Notes under the pieces: generated by a model
Told to the model about the DNA's origin: nothing
Databases searched by the model: none
Seen by the model: the letters and a program-made list of their open reading frames with translations, nothing else
Position numbers and translations under genes: made by a program
Assembly (NCBI RefSeq): GCF_036231355.1
Contig: NZ_CP109496.1
Coordinates: forward strand, 1,488,001 to 1,552,000
Reading direction: 5' to 3'
DNA from: Streptomyces sp. NBC_01431
GTDB lineage: Bacteria; Actinomycetota; Actinomycetes; Streptomycetales; Streptomycetaceae
Length of the DNA stretch: 64,000 bases
In this document: positions 45,351 through 54,753 of the stretch, in pieces
Layout of the letters: each line of letters starts with the position of its first letter
Numbering within the stretch: position 1 is the stretch's first letter

Positions 45351-45383
45351 GTTGCACTGCAACTAGTCTCAGGTCAACTAGTT
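45351..45383. promoter_or_regulatory. likely PadR operator
   Basis: GTTGCACTGCAAC (45351-45363) is nearly palindromic; CAACTAGT occurs at 45360 and 45375, the second as part of the palindrome AACTAGTT. These overlap the space between the divergent promoters, about 25-55 bases before the PadR start. Inferred from symmetry. Confidence 0.6.
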
Positions 45384-45406
45384 CTGTCGGGAGTATTATC
45401 CGGATC

Positions 45407-46042
45407 ATGGCCTCGCTCCCCCGCAGCTCCCCGCTCGCCCTGACAGTGCTGGCACTGCTCCACTACAAGCCGCTGCACCCGTACGGGATCCAGCGGCTGA
45501 TCAAGGAGTGGGGGAAGGAGCAGGTGGTCAACGTCGGCCAGCGCGCGAGCCTCTACCGCACCATCGAGCGGCTGCTTGAGGCGGGCCTCATCACCGTCCG
45601 CGAGACGGAGCGCGACCAGCAGTACCCGGAGCGGACCGTGTACGAGGTGACCGAGGCCGGGCGCGAGGTCACCAGGAGCTGGCTCGACGAGATGCTGGCG
45701 GTGCCGAAGGCGGAGTTCCCGCAGTTCCCGGCCGCGCTGTCACACGCGCTGATGCTGGCACCGCACGAACTCCTCGACGCACTGGAACGCCGGCTGACCT
45801 CGGTGAGCGCGACGCTGGAGGCCCTCGACGCGGGCCTCGCCGCGGAGTCCGCGTCCGGCCTGCCCCGGGTCGCCTCGCTGGAGAGCGAGTACCTGCGGGC
45901 GATCACCGCCGCCGAGGTGACATGGCTGCGCGCGGTCACCGACGACCTGCGCGAGGGACGGCTTCCCTGGTCCGCGGCCGACCTGATGGCGTTCGCCGCA
46001 CAGCAGGAGGGCGGGACGGCGATCCGCAAGGGCAACGCCTGA
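45407..46042 (+). CDS. PadR-family transcriptional regulator
   Basis: 211 residues. The winged helix is LTVLALLHYKPLHPYGIQRLIKEWGKEQVVNVGQRASLYRTIERLLEAGLITV, a PadR signature; the C-terminal helical domain (LDALERRLTSVSATLEALDAGLA) makes the dimer. The length puts it in the larger PadR group with the Vir_act_alpha_C domain. Divergent from the monooxygenase operon, which it probably represses. Confidence 0.9.
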   Translation: MASLPRSSPLALTVLALLHYKPLHPYGIQRLIKEWGKEQVVNVGQRASLYRTIERLLEAGLITVRETERDQQYPERTVYEVTEAGREVTRSWLDEMLAVPKAEFPQFPAALSHALMLAPHELLDALERRLTSVSATLEALDAGLAAESASGLPRVASLESEYLRAITAAEVTWLRAVTDDLREGRLPWSAADLMAFAAQQEGGTAIRKGNA

Positions 46043-46258
46043 CAGGTTTGAAGGGGCGACGAGCACGAAGAGGGGGGCCGAGCACGAAGAGGACGTCCAC
46101 GGGCCCGGGTTGCGAGGCCTGCGCCCCTTAGGTCCCGCGGGACATCCAAACCGGCTTGTGGAAGTCCGGTACGGCAACGCGCTCCGAGCGGCCGCGGGGA
46201 ACCGCGCGGCCGGCCGCGGCGGACCCGCAGCCGACGAACGCCACTTCCCGCGGCGCGC

Positions 46259-47311
46259 TCAGCGGGCCGCCCGTGCGGTCCCGCCGCGGCCGACGTCGTG
46301 CTGGGCCGGGCGCGTTTCGGGCGCGGGCAGCGGGTCGCGGGCCCGGCGTCTGGCGATCACCGCGCAGACCATCAGCTGCATCTGGTGGAAGAGCATCAGC
46401 GGCAGCACCGCCAGCGAGGCCTGCGCGCCGAACAGCACGCTCGCCATCGGGAGCCCCGAGGCCAGGCTCTTCTTCGATCCGGCGAACTGGATCGCGATCC
46501 GGTCGCCCCGGTCGAAGCCGAGCCGTTTCGCGCCGTACCAGGTGGCCCCGAGCATCGCGGCGAGCAGTACGGCCTCGACGGCCAGCAGGGCGCCGAGCCT
46601 GGCCGCGCTCACCTGGTGCCAGACACCGCGGACCACGCCCTCGCTGAACGCGCTGTACACGACGAGCAGGATGGAGCCACGATCGACGTAGCCGAGCACC
46701 CTCTTGTTGCGGGTGAGGAAGCCGCCGACCCAGCGCCTCAGGAACTGCCCGGCCACGAACGGCACAAGAAGCTGGAGCACGATCTTCAGGAGCGAGTCCG
46801 CCGAGAAGCCGCCCCCGCTGTTGCCGAGCAGCCCGGCCGCGAGCAACGGCGTGACCACGATCCCCGCGACGCTGGAGAAGGATCCCGCGCAGATCGCGGC
46901 GGGCACATTGCCGCGGGCGATCGAGGTGAAGGCGATGGACGACTGGATCGTCGAGGGCACCAGGCAGAGGAAGAGCAGACCGTTGTGGAGCTCCGGTGTC
47001 AGGACGAACGGGACCAGGCCCTTCGCCGCCAGACCGAGCAGCGGGAAGACCACGAACGTGCAGACCAGGACGGTGACGTGGAGCCGCCAGTGGCGCAGGC
47101 CTTCCATCGCCTCGCTGGTCGACAGCCGGGCCCCGTACAGGAAGAACAGCAGGGCCACGGCCCCGGTGGAGGCACCGCCGGCCACCGTCGCGGCCGCCCC
47201 GGACGCCGGGAGCAGCGCGGCGAGCGCCACCGTGCCGATCAGCGCCAGGATGTACGGGTCGACCGGCAACCAGGACGGCAGCTTCGGGGTGCGGCGGCTC
47301 ATGTGCTCCAC
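46259..47311 (-). CDS. bile acid:sodium symporter family transporter
   Basis: 350 residues with about nine to ten hydrophobic helices. The family block FAGSKKSLASGLPMASVLFG is present near the end, together with LLFLCLVPSTIQSSIAFTSIARGN earlier, as in the SBF-like (YfeH) subgroup. It carries organic anions with sodium. The start could be the ATG three codons inside. Divergent from a LysR regulator. Confidence 0.88.
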   Translation of the reverse strand: MEHMSRRTPKLPSWLPVDPYILALIGTVALAALLPASGAAATVAGGASTGAVALLFFLYGARLSTSEAMEGLRHWRLHVTVLVCTFVVFPLLGLAAKGLVPFVLTPELHNGLLFLCLVPSTIQSSIAFTSIARGNVPAAICAGSFSSVAGIVVTPLLAAGLLGNSGGGFSADSLLKIVLQLLVPFVAGQFLRRWVGGFLTRNKRVLGYVDRGSILLVVYSAFSEGVVRGVWHQVSAARLGALLAVEAVLLAAMLGATWYGAKRLGFDRGDRIAIQFAGSKKSLASGLPMASVLFGAQASLAVLPLMLFHQMQLMVCAVIARRRARDPLPAPETRPAQHDVGRGGTARAAR

Positions 47312-47351
47312 TTACGTGCTCGGGCGTTCCGCTCGCGGCGGTCCTGCGGGC

Positions 47352-47453
47352 GTGCGGTCTGCGGTGGTGGGCGGTCTGCGGTCGTGCCATCTGCGGTCTG
47401 CGGTCGTCTGCGGTCTGCGGTCTGCGGTCGTGCCATCTGCGGTCACGCGCTGG
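47352..47453. repeat. TGCGGTC-type short tandem repeats in a divergent promoter
   Basis: The 7-base word CTGCGGT recurs about ten times between 47352 and 47453. A longer unit, GGTCGTGCCATCTGCGGT, occurs twice (near 47380 and 47428). Repeats fill the space between the symporter and LysR genes. Confidence 0.8.
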
Positions 47454-47522
47454 GCCCGGACCGTGCGCTCTCGATGCTGCCCCTTCCCCGAGCGATCGGG
47501 AATCCCGTACACCGCTCTCACT

Positions 47523-47543
47523 GTCATCACGCTTCGCGATGAC
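47523..47543. promoter_or_regulatory. likely LysR operator
   Basis: GTCATC-N9-GATGAC, an interrupted inverted repeat of the T-N11-A type, lies 19 bases before the LysR start, in the divergent region. Suggests autoregulation and control of the symporter gene. Confidence 0.55.
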
Positions 47544-47561
47544 CGGCGTACCGTGGACGGC

Positions 47562-48437
47562 ATGTACGACGCGAACCAGCTGCGGACGTTCCTCGCCGTC
47601 GCTCAGACGCTGAACTTCACACAGGCCGCGCGGCGCCTGGGGCTGCGGCAGTCCACGGTGAGCCAGCACGTGCGGCGTCTGGAGGACGCGGCCGGGCGGC
47701 CGCTGTTCAGCCGGGACACGCACAGCGTGCGGCTGACCGAGGACGGTGAGGCCATGTTGGGTTTCGCCCGGACGATCCTGACCGCACACGAGCGGGCCGC
47801 CAACTACTTCACGGGGACGCGGCTGCGCGGCCGGCTGCGGTTCGGCGCCTCCGAGGACTTCGTGCTCACCCGGCTGCCGGAGATCCTCCAGTCGTTCCGC
47901 CGCGACCACCCCGAGGTCGACCTGGAGCTGACGGTCGAGCTCTCCGGGACCCTCCACCGGCGCCTGGAAGCGGGCCGGCTCGACCTGGTGCTCGCCAAGC
48001 GGCGCCCTGGTGACAGCCACGGCGAGCTGGTCTGGACGGACGAGCTGTGCTGGATCGGCGCACCCGGCCTCCGGCTCGACGCGGAGCGCCCGGTACCGCT
48101 GATCCTCTTCCCGGCGCCCGGAATCACCCGGGCGCGGGCGCTCGAAGTGCTGGAGGAGCACGGGCGCCCGTGGCGCATCGCCTGTACGAGCGGAAGCCTG
48201 AGCGGGCTGATCGCGGCGGCCCGCGCCGGGCTCGGTGTGATGGCCCACACCCGTGGCCTGATTCCGCCCGGCCTCGACCCGCTGCCGGGCCGGGCGGTCC
48301 TGCCGGATCTGGGCGGCGTCGACTTCGTCCTGCTGCACAACCGACGCGCCTCGGCGGCCCAGGAAGCGGCCGGCGCCCTGGCCTCAGCGATCCTGGCCGG
48401 CGGCGACCGGCTCCACCCGGGTCGCCGGACCGGATAG
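47562..48437 (+). CDS. LysR-family transcriptional regulator
   Basis: 291 residues from the ATG at 47562. The HTH is LRTFLAVAQTLNFTQAARRLGLRQSTVSQHVRRLEDAAGRPLFSR and the effector domain runs from ~90 on (LRGRLRFGASEDFVLTRLPEILQSFRRDHPEVDLELTVE). Standard length. Divergent from the symporter gene, which it most likely controls. Confidence 0.92.
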   Translation: MYDANQLRTFLAVAQTLNFTQAARRLGLRQSTVSQHVRRLEDAAGRPLFSRDTHSVRLTEDGEAMLGFARTILTAHERAANYFTGTRLRGRLRFGASEDFVLTRLPEILQSFRRDHPEVDLELTVELSGTLHRRLEAGRLDLVLAKRRPGDSHGELVWTDELCWIGAPGLRLDAERPVPLILFPAPGITRARALEVLEEHGRPWRIACTSGSLSGLIAAARAGLGVMAHTRGLIPPGLDPLPGRAVLPDLGGVDFVLLHNRRASAAQEAAGALASAILAGGDRLHPGRRTG

Positions 48438-48736
48438 GGCTACGGACGGACGCGGGTGTCCCGCCCCCGCGGTTCCGGCCAAATCCCGCACACCCCGTGG
48501 GGCGAGGGTGACTGGAGCGTACAGATTCCGTGGAGATTGCCTTCCGCAGAACCTTCCTCTGAGTTAGCAATGTGCCCGAGGACACCCCATGTGGGCCCCT
48601 TTCGGGCCCTGACCTGTGAAGATGGCGTACGTCTCGACTTGGGGAAGTCCCCTGCCGCCGGAAGTGGGCGTGGGGTACGGTCACCGCGCTGTGCGGAGCG
48701 CCACCGGGGGTGGCCACCCCGGAGGGAGGCAGGTCA
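48438..48736. other. intergenic region upstream of acyl-CoA ligase
   Basis: About 300 bases that should carry the ligase promoter. A GC-rich inverted element around 48590-48610 (GGGCCCCTTTCGGGCCC) is visible. No gene seen. Confidence 0.4.
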
Positions 48737-50560
48737 TTGCGCGAGTTCACGGTCCCACCCATGGCGACGGCGCCTCAGGTCGGTGGGCTGGCGGACGCCG
48801 TCTTCGACCACGCCCTGGACGACCCTCAGCGCGTGGCCCTCTGCCGCAAGGACGAGTCGGGCCGCTGGCGGGACGTGACCGCCGCCGGATTCAGGGACGA
48901 AGTGTTCGCGCTGGCCAAGGGGCTGATCGCGGACGGGGTGCGGTTCGGGGACCGAGTCGCCATCATGGCGCGCACCCGCTACGAGTGGACGCTGTTCGAC
49001 TTCGCACTGTGGACCATCGGGGCCCAGTCGGTACCGATCTATCCGACGTCCTCCGCCGAGCAGGTCTTCTGGATGCTGCACGACTCCGAGGTCACCGCCT
49101 GCGTGGTGGAGCACGAGGACCACGCGATGACGATCGGCTCGGTCATCGACCGCCTCCCGCACCTCAAACGGCTGTGGCAGCTCGACGTCGGGGCGCTGGA
49201 GGCGCTGCTTGGGGCCGGGGAGTTCATCGACGACGAGGTGGTGCACCGGCACCGGCGGGCGGTGACGCCCGAGTCGGTGGCGACCGTCATCTACACCTCG
49301 GGGACCACGGGCCGTCCCAAGGGCTGTGTGATCACACACGCCAACTTCATGTTCGAGACGGACATGCTGATCTCGCGCTGGGAGCCGGTGTTCCACTCCC
49401 GGCCCGGTGACGAGGCGTCCACCCTGCTGTTCCTGCCGCTGGCTCACGTGTTCGGACGGATGGTGGAGATCGCCGCGATCCGGGGGCGGGTGAAGCTCGG
49501 CCACCAGCCCACGCTCTCGGCCTCCGCGCTGCTGCCCGACCTCCAGTCGTTCCGGCCGACGTTCATCCTCGCGGTCCCGTACATCTTCGAGAAGGTCTTC
49601 AACGCGGCCCGCCGCCGGGCCGAGGCCGAGGGGAAGACGGGACCGTTCGACAAGGCGGTCGACATCGCGGTGAAGTACGCGCAGGCCGTCGAGCAGAAGG
49701 CCTTCGGCCTGGGCCCCGGCCCGTCGGCGGGGCTGCGGATGCAGCACCAGTTCTTCGAGAAGACGGTGTACGGCAAGGTCCGCGACGCGATGGGCGGCCG
49801 GGTGCGGCACGCCATGTCGGGCGGCTCCAGCATGGGCCGCCAGCTCGGCCTGTTCTTCGAGGGCGCGGGCGTCACGGTCTACGAGGGGTACGGCCTGACG
49901 GAGTCGACCGCCGCCGCGACCGCCAACCCGCCCGAACGCACCCGGTACGGCACGGTGGGGCAGCCGATTCCCGGCACGACCATCCACATCGCGGACGATG
50001 GCGAGGTGTGGATCCACGGCGGGCAGGTGTTCTCCGGCTACCTCAACGAGCCCAAGGCCACCGAGGCGGTCCTCAGGGACGGCTGGCTGGCGACCGGGGA
50101 CATCGGGGCGCTGGACGAGGACGGCTATCTGACCATCACCGGGCGCAAGAAGGAGATCCTGGTGACCTCGGGCGGCAAGAGTGTGTCGCCGGCCGGCCTG
50201 GAGGAACGGGTGCGGGCGCATCCGCTGGTCGCGCAGTGCATCGTGGTCGGCAACGACCGGCCGTACATCGCGGCCCTGGTCACCCTCGACCAGGAGGGCA
50301 TCGACCACTGGCTCGCGATGCGCGGCAAGCCCTCGCTCACCCCGTCCGAACTGGTCCGCGACCCGGACCTGGAGACCGAGGTGCGGCGTGCCGTGGTCGC
50401 CGCCAACACCCTTGTCTCACAAGCCGAATCGATCCGCACCTTCCGCATCCTGGCCTACCAGTTCACCGAGGAGCACGGTCTGTTGACCCCCTCCCTGAAA
50501 CTGAAGCGCCGCGCCATCGAGGAGGCGTACGAGGTCGAGGTGGACGCGCTCTACAGGTGA
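48737..50560 (+). CDS. long-chain fatty acid-CoA ligase (AMP-forming)
   Basis: 607 residues from the TTG at 48737, chosen because GGAGGGAGG precedes it and homologues begin with a similar MREFTxPP. ANL-superfamily motifs: VIYTSGTTGRPKGC (P-loop), EGYGLTESTAAATANPP and GWLATGDIGALDEDGYLTITGRKKEILVTSGGKSVSP, with Lys506-type tail LKLKRRAIEEAY. Activates fatty acids to acyl-CoA through acyl-AMP. A terminator follows eight bases after the stop. Confidence 0.93.
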   Translation: MREFTVPPMATAPQVGGLADAVFDHALDDPQRVALCRKDESGRWRDVTAAGFRDEVFALAKGLIADGVRFGDRVAIMARTRYEWTLFDFALWTIGAQSVPIYPTSSAEQVFWMLHDSEVTACVVEHEDHAMTIGSVIDRLPHLKRLWQLDVGALEALLGAGEFIDDEVVHRHRRAVTPESVATVIYTSGTTGRPKGCVITHANFMFETDMLISRWEPVFHSRPGDEASTLLFLPLAHVFGRMVEIAAIRGRVKLGHQPTLSASALLPDLQSFRPTFILAVPYIFEKVFNAARRRAEAEGKTGPFDKAVDIAVKYAQAVEQKAFGLGPGPSAGLRMQHQFFEKTVYGKVRDAMGGRVRHAMSGGSSMGRQLGLFFEGAGVTVYEGYGLTESTAAATANPPERTRYGTVGQPIPGTTIHIADDGEVWIHGGQVFSGYLNEPKATEAVLRDGWLATGDIGALDEDGYLTITGRKKEILVTSGGKSVSPAGLEERVRAHPLVAQCIVVGNDRPYIAALVTLDQEGIDHWLAMRGKPSLTPSELVRDPDLETEVRRAVVAANTLVSQAESIRTFRILAYQFTEEHGLLTPSLKLKRRAIEEAYEVEVDALYR

Positions 50561-50567
50561 GGGCGCG

Positions 50568-50599
50568 CGGTGGTCACCGGCACCGGACGGTGACCACCG
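50568..50599. terminator. bidirectional terminator
   Basis: Perfect 12-bp arms CGGTGGTCACCG and CGGTGACCACCG around GCACCGGA, between convergent ligase and chitinase genes. Confidence 0.85.
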
Positions 50600-50614
50600 C
50601 GGCCTCGCCGCCCC

Positions 50615-51640
50615 TCAACCCGCGTACTGCGCGACGATTTTGGTGAAGGCGTACGGCGACTGGCCGACCCCGCCGCACGAGTCGCCGGCACCACCGGAGG
50701 AGCACTGCCGGTCGCGGTTGACGGCCCAGAAGGTGAAGCGCGCGAGGTGGTGCTGCCTGGCGTAGCCCAGGATGGTCTGGAAGTCGCCGGTGCTGACGGC
50801 CTCGTCGGCCTCGTCGGTCTTGCCGTTCATGGAGGAGACGCCTGTGTGGCGGTAGGCCGCGTCGTCGCTGTAGCCGTAGGCACTCTTCACCGCCGCCTTC
50901 AGGCCTTCGAGAGCGCTCACCGTGGCCGCCCCCATGGAGCCGCTGTGGCTGCCGAAGTCGAACGGCATGATCGTCCAGCCGTCGTTGGCGAGACCGGCGG
51001 CAGCGCCCTTCTTGATGAGGTCCTTGCCGTTGGCGTCGGGGCCGTTCGGGGTCGTACCCATGGTCACGTAGGTAACGAGCCCGGGGTTGTTGGTCTTGAC
51101 GATCTTCAGCGCGCCGACCACCCGCTGCCGGACGGTGGCGTTCGAGAACTCGGTGGCCTCGATGTCGATGTCGAGCGCTTTCAGGTGGTACGCGCTGATC
51201 ACCTTCTGGTAGGCGCCCGCGAGCGCCGAGGAGCTGGTGCACTTCTCACCGAGTTTGTTGCCGCTCCAGCCGCCCACCGACACGACGACGTCTCCGCCGG
51301 CGCCGCGGATGGACTTGATCGCGCTCTCGTCGGAGCCGCCGGTCAGCGCGCGGGAGCCGTCCCACTTCGGGTTGCAGCCGCCGTCGGAGAGGACGAAGGC
51401 CAGGGTGAACCACTTGACGCCGGTCGCCGCCATCACGTCGGTCGGCTTCTGGGGGTTGCCCCAGCCGAGGTACTCGTACGGGGCTGCCGCCATCGCGCCG
51501 GACGCGGCGGGGGCGGCCGGGGCGGCGTCCGTGGCAGTGGCCGCCCCGGCCTTCGGCGCCGAGGCGATCAGGGGCAGCAGCAGACAGCCGAGCCCGGCGA
51601 GGACCGGGGCGAGACGGCGCGGGGGTGCGGCAGTGAACAC
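50615..51640 (-). CDS. secreted GH18 chitinase
   Basis: 341 residues from the GTG at 51640 (GAGGAA seven bases ahead). A signal peptide is present (RRLAPVLAGLGCLLLPLIASAPKAGA). The catalytic domain holds the GH18 acid in LKALDIDIEATEF (DxDxE), VVSVGGWSGNKLGEKC and the ends FTFWAVNRDRQC. No carbohydrate-binding module is fused. It hydrolyses chitin outside the cell. A 19-bp palindrome lies 84-102 bases upstream of the start. Confidence 0.9.
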   Translation of the reverse strand: MFTAAPPRRLAPVLAGLGCLLLPLIASAPKAGAATATDAAPAAPAASGAMAAAPYEYLGWGNPQKPTDVMAATGVKWFTLAFVLSDGGCNPKWDGSRALTGGSDESAIKSIRGAGGDVVVSVGGWSGNKLGEKCTSSSALAGAYQKVISAYHLKALDIDIEATEFSNATVRQRVVGALKIVKTNNPGLVTYVTMGTTPNGPDANGKDLIKKGAAAGLANDGWTIMPFDFGSHSGSMGAATVSALEGLKAAVKSAYGYSDDAAYRHTGVSSMNGKTDEADEAVSTGDFQTILGYARQHHLARFTFWAVNRDRQCSSGGAGDSCGGVGQSPYAFTKIVAQYAG

Positions 51641-52123
51641 GGGAGTTCCTCTCGTGGGGCTTTCGCGGGATGCGGGGATGCGGGGACCTGTCGAGGGGGA
51701 TGCCGGGGAATCACTCACGGAGCGTTAGGAAAGCTTCCTAACCATCACTGCCTAGATCAGCCCCTGGAGCGCCTGTTGTCAATGACTCGCGTGAGACCAA
51801 ATCCCTTGCGGCATACACGAGTTGAGGCGATATCGGTCAGCGCCGGGCCGTCGAGGCGCGGGTCTCCGAACCGTGCCCCGTCGATCCGCAGCCGCTCCTG
51901 GCGGGTTGTTTCGGTCGCGGCGGCGCGGGTGCCCGTCACCGCCGGACGGGCGCGCGGGGTGGAGACGGTCGGCGGGTCGATGAAGCAGACGCCTCGCGCA
52001 CTGGCAGCGTGCCGAGCCTCACCGCGCTCCCCCACGTGGGAATGCGTCGCTCGTGGGAATGCGTCGCTCCGCCCGTTCGTTGACCATGGGAGTACCAACC
52101 GACGACGTAAGGATCGACCGCTC
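51641..52123. other. intergenic region between chitinase and aldo/keto reductase
   Basis: About 480 bases, no gene supported. Holds the chitinase promoter with a 19-bp palindrome, and the reductase promoter at the right end. Confidence 0.4.
51724..51742. promoter_or_regulatory. palindrome upstream of chitinase
   Basis: GTTAGGA-AAGCT-TCCTAAC, perfect 7-bp arms. It lies where an operator for a secreted-hydrolase gene would be expected. I do not assign it to a named regulator. Confidence 0.6.
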
Positions 52124-52960
52124 GTGAGCAAGGTCCCCTCCATCACCCTCAACAACGGCGTCGAGATGCCGCAGCTCGGTTTCGGTGTCTGGCAGGTGCC
52201 GGACGACGAGGCCGCGAAGGCGGTCAGCACGGCCATCGAGTCCGGGTACCGGAGTATCGACACCGCCGCGATCTACGAGAACGAGACGGGTACCGGCAAG
52301 GCCGTCGCCGCCTCGGGGGTCGCCCGCGAAGAGCTCTTCGTCACGACGAAGCTGTGGAACTCGGAGCAGGGGTACGACTCCACCCTGCGGGCCTTCGACG
52401 CCTCGCTCGACAAGCTCGGTCTCGACTACGTCGACCTGTACCTCATCCACTGGCCGGTGCCGGCCAAGGACGCGTACGTCGACACCTACCGCGCCTTCGA
52501 GAAGATCTACGCGGACGGCCGCGCCAAGGCGATCGGCGTCTCCAACTTCCAGCCGGTCCACCTGGAGCGGCTGCTCGGCGAGACTTCGGTGGTCCCGGCG
52601 GTCAACCAGATCGAGCTGCACCCGCAGTTCGCCCAGGCCGAGTCGCGCGCCCTGCACGCCAAGCACTCCATCGCGACCGAGGCCTGGTCGCCGCTCGGTC
52701 AGGGGCGCGGCCTGCTTGAGGTGCCGACCGTCGTTGCGATCGCACAGAAGCACGGTCGCACCCCGGCGCAGGTCGTGCTGCGCTGGCACCTTCAGCTCGG
52801 CAACGTCGTGATCCCGAAGTCCGTGACGCCGTCGCGGATCAAGGAGAACATCGACGTCTTCGGCTTCGAGCTCGACAGCGACGACCTGGCGGCGCTCGCC
52901 GCGCTGGACGAGGGCAAGCGCCTGGGGCCGAACCCGGCGGAGTTCAACCCCGGGGCCTGA
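52124..52960 (+). CDS. aldo/keto reductase
   Basis: 278 residues from the GTG at 52124. It has the AKR signatures: GYRSIDTAAIYENETGTGKA with the Tyr of the active site, YVDLYLIHWPVP, IGVSNFQPVHLERLL, and the final VIPKSVTPSRIKENIDVFGF. Reduces aldehydes or keto acids with NADPH. Followed by a strong terminator. Confidence 0.93.
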   Translation: MSKVPSITLNNGVEMPQLGFGVWQVPDDEAAKAVSTAIESGYRSIDTAAIYENETGTGKAVAASGVAREELFVTTKLWNSEQGYDSTLRAFDASLDKLGLDYVDLYLIHWPVPAKDAYVDTYRAFEKIYADGRAKAIGVSNFQPVHLERLLGETSVVPAVNQIELHPQFAQAESRALHAKHSIATEAWSPLGQGRGLLEVPTVVAIAQKHGRTPAQVVLRWHLQLGNVVIPKSVTPSRIKENIDVFGFELDSDDLAALAALDEGKRLGPNPAEFNPGA

Positions 52961-52996
52961 CCACCACGTCAGCACCTGACCTTCTGAGCACCACGT

Positions 52997-53035
52997 AAAG
53001 GGGTGTCGTCCGGCCAGACCGGACGACACCCCTTT
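52997..53035. terminator. strong terminator
   Basis: AAAGGGGTGTCGTCCGG pairs with CCGGACGACACCCCTTT, a 17-bp perfect stem with a short loop. Confidence 0.92.
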
Positions 53036-53219
53036 CGTCCGTTTTCTTCCGCTGATTGGCACAGGTTGGTCAGGGAGCAATCAAGAATGTTCATTCAAGT
53101 GCGTTGTCCAGGCAAAGCGTTCGACATCAAGCGCTAAATCCTCTTGTCCTGCGCATGACCTTCCCGATGGGATCTCGAAGACCGCCTCGCGCGGCTTCCA
53201 CCCCACTCAGGGAGCATTC

Positions 53220-54602
53220 ATGCGCATAGCCCGCCCCCGGACTCGTTCCGCAGCAGCGACAGTTGGGGCCACCGCCCTCGCCGCTGCCGCGGTGATAGCC
53301 ACCCCGCTGACCGGGTCCGCCACCGCCGCGCCTGCCACACCGCAGGTGAAGCCCGTACCGGCGATCGCCGGGCACCAGCTCGCCCACTCGACCAGCGGCC
53401 CGCTCAGCACCGAGCAGTGCCAGGCCAAGTGGAAGATCGCCTGCTACGGCCCGCTCCAGTACCGCCAGGCGTACAACCTCAACCCGCTCTACAAGGCGGG
53501 CATCACCGGCAAGGGCCGCACGATCGTGATCGTGGACTCCTTCGGCTCGCCGACCATCCAGCACGACCTGGACGTCTACAGCAAGCAGTACGGCATTCCC
53601 AGTAGCAAGGTCGACGTGGTCAAGTGGGGCAACGTACCCAAGTGGGACCCGAAGAACAAGGACATGACCGGCTGGGCCGGTGAGTCCACGCTCGACGTCG
53701 AGATGGCTCACGCCGTGGCGCCGGACGCGAAGATCGTCCTGGTCGAGACCGCGGTCGCGGAGACCGAGGGCGTCACCGGTCTGCCCGAGATGATGGACGC
53801 CGAGAAGTACCTGATCGACCACGGCGTCGGCGATGTCATCACGCAGAGCTTCGGCGCCACGGAGAACACCTTCCCGGGCTTCGACAAGGGCGACTTCTCC
53901 AGCATCAAGAACCTGCGGTACGCGTTCAAGGACGCGGCCGCGCACGGTGTGACCGTGCTCGCCTCCTCCGGTGACGGCGGCGCCACCGACAACACCGCGG
54001 ACGGCAGCGGCTACTACAAGGAGCGCGTGAATTCCTGGCCGTCCTCGGACCCGCTGGTCACCTCGATCGGCGGCACCCAGCTGCACCTGGACGACAAGGG
54101 CAACCGGCTCAGCCCGGAGAGCGTGTACAACGACAACGGAGCGGGCGGCGGCGGCCAGTCGCACGTCTTCGAGCGCCCGTCGTACCAGAACGGCGTGCGT
54201 TCGGCCACCGGCAACCGCCGCGGCACCCCGGACATCTCGATGGCCGCAGCGGTCAACGGTGGCGCCTGGGTCTACTCCAGCTACGACCCGACCGCCGTGG
54301 GCTGGGACGTCTCCGGCGGCACCAGCGAGGCGAGCCCGCTGTTCTCCGGCATCGTCGCCCTCGCCGACCAGGCCGCCGGGCACCGCCTCGGCAACATCAA
54401 CGACGCGCTGTACTCGCTGTACAAGCACCAGGGCTACAAGCCGAGCAGCGGTCTCGTGGACGTCAACGACGGTACGAACAACAGCTACCAGGGCGTCACC
54501 GGCTACACCGCGGTGAACGGCTACGACATGGCGACCGGCGTCGGCACCATCGACGCCGCCCGTTTCGTGCCCGCGCTGGCCCGCGAGAGCCGCCACCACT
54601 GA
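53220..54602 (+). CDS. secreted S53 serine-carboxyl (sedolisin) protease
   Basis: 460 residues. A Sec signal (TVGATALAAAAVIATPLTGSATA) precedes the sedolisin domain, which starts near residue 70: Glu155 and Asp159 in WAGESTLDVEMAHAVAP and the catalytic Ser in SGGTSEASPLFSG. The long propeptide usual for S53 enzymes is not seen; only about 30 residues separate signal and catalytic domain. Acid-active extracellular endopeptidase. A hairpin follows. Confidence 0.93.
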   Translation: MRIARPRTRSAAATVGATALAAAAVIATPLTGSATAAPATPQVKPVPAIAGHQLAHSTSGPLSTEQCQAKWKIACYGPLQYRQAYNLNPLYKAGITGKGRTIVIVDSFGSPTIQHDLDVYSKQYGIPSSKVDVVKWGNVPKWDPKNKDMTGWAGESTLDVEMAHAVAPDAKIVLVETAVAETEGVTGLPEMMDAEKYLIDHGVGDVITQSFGATENTFPGFDKGDFSSIKNLRYAFKDAAAHGVTVLASSGDGGATDNTADGSGYYKERVNSWPSSDPLVTSIGGTQLHLDDKGNRLSPESVYNDNGAGGGGQSHVFERPSYQNGVRSATGNRRGTPDISMAAAVNGGAWVYSSYDPTAVGWDVSGGTSEASPLFSGIVALADQAAGHRLGNINDALYSLYKHQGYKPSSGLVDVNDGTNNSYQGVTGYTAVNGYDMATGVGTIDAARFVPALARESRHH

Positions 54603-54627
54603 CGGCACCGCACCCTCGCATGATGAC

Positions 54628-54654
54628 GCCGCCGCCCGGACCCCGGGCGGCGGC
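54628..54654. terminator. GC-rich hairpin terminator
   Basis: GCCGCCGCCCGG pairs with CCGGGCGGCGGC around ACC, ending 26 bases after the S53 protease stop, followed by TTCG. Confidence 0.8.
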
Positions 54655-54753
54655 TTCGTCGTGAGGCACTTGTTCGCGGAACCCCGGGGCCGCCCCCCGC
54701 GTCAAGCGGGTTGGCACGGCCGCGTGGGCCGCGCCGGAAGAAGAGGTACGAGC

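Noticed and set aside
46128..48338. 736-codon open frame on the minus strand over the symporter and LysR genes
   Set aside because: It is antisense to two well-supported genes and consists of Arg/Pro/Gly-rich sequence, as expected of GC-rich shadow frames.
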